Source: Dugong dugon
Lineage: Eukaryota > Chordata > Mammalia > Sirenia > Dugongidae
Length of the DNA: 64,000 nucleotides
Reading direction: 5' to 3'
NCBI GenBank assembly: GCA_030035585.1
Contig: CM057460.1
Location: forward strand, 220,555,711-220,619,710
The notes under the pieces are model-generated. The model made no database searches, was not told the origin of the DNA, and worked only from the letters and a program-made list of their open reading frames with translations. Positions 59,801 to 64,000 of the stretch are shown here, piece after piece (the stretch's first letter is position 1; the number at the start of each line of letters is the position of its first letter). A program made the position numbers and the translations under genes.

Positions 59801-61207
59801 CAGTGTTTTACCCTAGTTTTTTCTGACTTCTCACCTCACCACACTTTGAAGTCTTTGGTTCCAAAGAGCTCATAGTCTACTAAGTTGATAAGACCACTAC
59901 AGTAACAAAATCAAGTAACCCAGGGCCCCTTAGAGACATACAAGACGTGGAGAAGGGTTGATGGTAAGATTGAGAACGGCATCATATATCAAGGATGGCT
60001 AGGACCTAGACCAAAATGCTTGGGAATAGGGCATTCCAGAGAGTGTGAACTGCATAAAATAATGCTAAAGCACAGCCATGTCTGAGGAAGAGCTTCTGTT
60101 TCAGTTTGGCTGCAACATAGGGTCTCTGAAAGAGAATATCAGGATAAAAATGACAAAAACCATCTGGGACAAGATGGCAAAGGGCCTCGAGATTTTGGAA
60201 ATAAGTCACAAAGAACTAAAGGAAGCATTCAAGTATTTCCAGCAAGTGAATGCCATAATCAACCATAATTTTAGGAGAATTGATGGGTCTTACTGTGCTG
60301 GACAAATTAGAGTGGGCAGGAAAACTGGTCAGTAAGGATGTATTACAAATATCTTGTGAGATGCAATTAAGACCCAATCTAGGAAGGGAGGAGGCGGAGA
60401 GCATAGCTGAGAAACACTGAGATCCAATCTCTAGGACTTGGCAGGTCTTGCACATAGAGAGGAGAAGCATAAAGAGTACCTGAGATTTAAACTTTGCATT
60501 TGGGGAGTGGGGGATGGTTCCGAGAACAAGAGGAGCCTTTTGGAAGGTAGAGATGGCAGCAAGGTCAATATGGATATTATTCTTTCGAGTTGTCAGCTAA
60601 ACATATAAATGAAGATATAACCGCAATAGACATGCTCCACCAACACTCAGGAAGGAAATGGAGGCTAAATACACACATTCAGGGCTATTTTCAGAGAGGA
60701 GTTTGAACCCAAATGAATAAAAGAGAAGAGATCAAACAGAAGGGGGTTCAGAATTAGGAACCCAAGGGATTGCTTTCTGACTACAGAAGAGAGAGTAGGG
60801 AGACAAAAACAAAGAAGGAACCATCAAGAGGAAGAAGAGAACATTTGAGAAACATTTGAGAACTCAACTAGACATAGCAGAACATTACAATTATGAAAAC
60901 AGACACAGTCAGAATTAAGACTTGTTCATAAATAACTTTTTAAAAAGTAGACAACGATAAATGCCTTTAGAGAGATAATAATAAAACACTCTGGCAGCTA
61001 AGGAGAAGATGGAAGGGATTGGGGGAGATGTCTCTGGGGTATGGAATTGAAATGGCTTTAGAATAATGGGAAGTTTTGGACATTCAAATATTAGAAAACA
61101 ATATTCCATGTGATGTGAAGGGAGCAATATGAGTAATGTGGTATGCAATCAGGAGAAGAATGAGTTTGTACGGGGGATATGGAAAAGTTAGCTTTAGCAG
61201 GAGTAAG
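59801..61207. other. intronic sequence, possible ancient repeat
   Basis: 59880-61170 is purine-rich and vaguely resembles an old abundant mammalian repeat (ggaattgaaatggctttag, gttcagaattaggaaccc), not assignable. No gene signal. Confidence 0.4.
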
Positions 61208-64000
61208 TTTTTTTTTTTTAACTGTGCTTTAAGTTTACAGTTCAACTCAGTTTCTCATATGAAAATTTATACACACATTGTTATGCAACCCTAACTGCTC
61301 TCCCTATACTGTGACAGCACACTCCTCCTTTCCACCCCAGATTTCCTGCATCCATTCAACCAGCTCCTGTCCCTCTCTGCCTTCTCATCTCACCCCCGGA
61401 CAGGACCTGCTCATTTAGTCTCATGTATCTACTTGAGCCAAGAAGCACACTCCTCACAAGTATCATTTTATGTCCCATAGTCCAGTCTAATCTTTGTCTG
61501 AAGAGTTGGCCTCGGGAATGGTTTTAGTTCTGGGTTGACAGTCCAGGGGTCATGCTTTCCAGGGTTCATACAGTCTCAGTCAGACCATTAAGTCTAGTCT
61601 TCTTACTAGAATTTGAGCTCTGCACCCCAGCTTTCACCTGCTCCATCTGGGACTCTCTGTTGTGTTACCTGTCAGGGCGGTCATTGGTGGTAGCTGGGCA
61701 CCATCTAGTTCTTCTAGTCTCAGGCTGATGCAGTCTCTGGTTTATGTGGCCCTTTATGTCTCCTGGGCTAATACTTTCCTTGTGTCTTTGGTGTTCTTCA
61801 TCCTCCTTTACTCTAGGTGGTTGGGACCAGTTGATGCATCTTAGATGGCTGCTTGAAAGCTTTTAAGACCTCAGATACCACTCACCAAAGTAGGATGCAG
61901 AATATTTTCTTAATAAGCTTTGTTATGCCAAGTGACCTAGATGTCCCCTGAAAGCATGGTCCCCGGGCCCCTACCCCTGCTACTGTGTCCCTCAAAGTGT
62001 TTGACTATATTCAGAAAACTTGTTAGCTTTGGTTTAGTCCAGTTGTGCTGACTTCCCCTGCAGTGAGTGCTGTCCTTCCCTTCACCTAATTCTTACCTAC
62101 TATCTAGTTAGCAAATAACCCTCACCCTGCCTCCCCACCCTCGTAACCATCAAAGAATATTTTCTTCTGTGTTTAAACCTTTTATTGAGTTCTTATAATA
62201 GTGGTCTTACACAGTATTTGTCCTTCTGTGACTGACTGAATTCACTCAGCCTAATGACCTCCAGCTTCCTCCACGTTATAAGATGTTTCACAGCTTCATC
62301 ATTGTTCTTTATTGTTGCATAGTATTCCATTGTGTGGCTATACCATAAATCGTTTATCCATTCGTCCACTGATGGGCACCTAGGTTGTTTACATCTTTTT
62401 ACTATTGTGAACAGTGCTGCAATGAACACGGGTGTGGATATATCTATTTGCATGAAAGCTCTTATTTCTCTAGGATATATTCCAAGGAGCGGGATAGCTG
62501 AATCGTATGGTACTTCTATTTGTAGCTTTTTAAGGAAGTGCCAAATTGATTTCCAAAGTGGTTGTACCATTTAACATTCCCACCAACAGTGTATAAGTGT
62601 TCCAGTCTCTCCACAACCTCTCCAGCATTTATTATTTTGTGCTTTTATGGATTAACGCTAGCCTTGTTTGGGTGAGATGATAACTCATTGTAGTTTTGAT
62701 CTGCATTTCTTTAATGGCTAATTATTTTCAACATTTCTTCATGTATCTGTCAGCCGCCTGAATATCTTCTTTGGCAAAGTGCCTGTTCATATCCTTTGCT
62801 CATTTTTTAATTTGGTTATTTGTCTTTTTGGTGTTCAGGTTTTGCAGTATCTTGTTGATTTAAGAGATTAGATGCTGATCAGATCTGTCATAGCCAAAAT
62901 TTTTTTTCCCAGTCTGTAGGTTGTCTTTTTACTCTTTTAGTGAAGTCTTTGGATGAGCCTAAGTGTTTGATTTTAAGGAGGGTTATTACTTATGGTTCAT
63001 ACTGTGTATATGCCATGTATTAGGGCTCCTAGCATTGTCCCTGTTTTTTCTTCCATGATCTTTATTGTTTTCGATTTTATATTTAAGTCTTGGATCCATT
63101 TTGAGTTAGTTTTTGTGCATGGTGTGAGGTATGGGTCTTGTTTCAGATTTTTGTGGATAGAAATCCAGTTATGCCAGCACCATTTGTTAAAGAGACTATC
63201 TTTTCCCCAATTAATGGACTTTGGGCCTTTGTCAAATATCAGCTGCTCATATGTGGATGAATTTCTGTCTGGATTCTCAATTCTGTTCCATTGGTCTATG
63301 TATCTTTTGTATCTATTATGTATCTATTAGTTCCAGTAGTTTTCTTGTGGATTCCTTGGGGTTTTCTGTTTATAAGATCATATCATCTGCAAATAGAGAT
63401 ACTTTGACTTCTTCCCTACCGATCTGGATGCCCTTTATTTCTTTTTCTAGCCTAACTGCTCTGGCTAGGACCTCCAGCACAATGTTGAATAAGAGTGGTA
63501 ATAAAGGGCATCCTTGTCTCGTTCCCGTTCTAAAGGGGAATGCTTTCAAAGTCTCTCCATTTAGAATGATGTTGGCTGTTGGCTTTGTATAAACGCCCTT
63601 AATTATATTGATGAATTTCACTTCTATTCTTATTTTGCTGAGAGTTTTTATTATGAATGGGTGTTGTACTTTGTCAAATGCCTTTTCTGCATTGATTGAT
63701 AATATCATGTGGTTCTTGTCTTTTGTTTTATTAATGTGATGGATTACATTGATTGCTTTTGTAATGTTGAACCACTCCTGCATACCTGGTATAAATCCCA
63801 CTTAATCCTGGTGAATTATTTTTTTGATATGTTGCTGAATTCTAGAGTTTTGTTGAGGAGTTTTTCATCAATGTTCATGAGGGATATTGGTCTGTAATTT
63901 TCTTTTTTTGTGGTGTCTTTACCTGGTTTTGGTATCAGGGTTATGCAGGCTTCATAGAGTGAGTTTTGGTGTATTCCATCCTTTTCTATGCTCTGAAATA
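61208..64000 (-). mobile_element. LINE-1 of the second subfamily, running off the window
   Basis: 3' UTR 61208-62190 (tail ctgtgctttaagtttacag, like 38326), then broken ORF2: C-terminal part 62193-62570 (RPLL end, WKSIWHFLKKLQIEVPYD) and reverse transcriptase part 63370-63801 with [16 protein letters not shown] and an intact catalytic LFADDMIL. Relative to the other copies, about 500 bp between these parts is missing near 63310. Confidence 0.92.

Noticed and set aside
60006-60470. Overlapping open frames on both strands near 60.1-60.4 kb as a possible gene
   Set aside because: No splice sites, no family resemblance, and the region looks like an old repeat.

Overview
This is a mammalian nuclear DNA window, almost certainly from an afrotherian and most likely a paenungulate such as an elephant. 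About twenty AfroSINE copies (the tRNA-derived SINE confined to Afrotheria), RTE/BovB-type LINE pieces ending in (AAC)n, and L1 copies of one related group all point that way. The species itself cannot be fixed from the sequence.

The only host gene I can support is DSCAM, on the minus strand. Three consecutive phase-1 exons encode immunoglobulin domains 4 (58640-58915), 5 (41158-41454) and 6 (40143-40418), each with a canonical AG acceptor and GT donor. The intron between Ig6 and Ig5 is 739 bp and that between Ig5 and Ig4 is 17,185 bp. The Ig3 exon lies beyond 64000 and I found no Ig7 exon below 40143, so the rest of the window is DSCAM intron.

Layout. 1-20190 is intron with AfroSINEs, an internally deleted L1 (840-5298), two SINEs with a tRNA-Gly head and an RTE-derived body, an RTE fragment, two old LTR copies, an ancient L1, and unique blocks near 10.4-11.9 kb and 17.3-18.2 kb. 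20193-32730 is a 12.5-kb L1 pile-up inside one degenerate target-site duplication, with a multi-unit 5' UTR, a partial ORF2 duplication and a nested second L1. 32.7-40.1 kb holds L1 3' ends, RTE derivatives and AfroSINEs. 40.1-41.5 kb carries the Ig6 and Ig5 exons. 41.5-58.6 kb is the large intron, with a 5.9-kb L1 on the minus strand, an ancient L1 interrupted by a hAT-like element, a second element with the same hAT-like ends, an old LTR, and a possible RFX-bound regulatory block near 57.03 kb. 58.64-64 kb has the Ig4 exon, old repeats and another minus-strand L1 running off the end.

No CRISPR array, functional RNA gene or microbial-type system is present. The most notable material is the retroelement biology: monomer-like L1 5' UTR repeats, a small open frame between L1 ORF1 and ORF2, a compound L1 3' UTR shared by three copies, an RTE deletion derivative shared by two copies, tRNA-Gly/RTE SINEs, and two hAT-like elements with long inverted repeats. 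Repeat family names and percentages are by-eye judgements against remembered consensus sequences; no database was searched.
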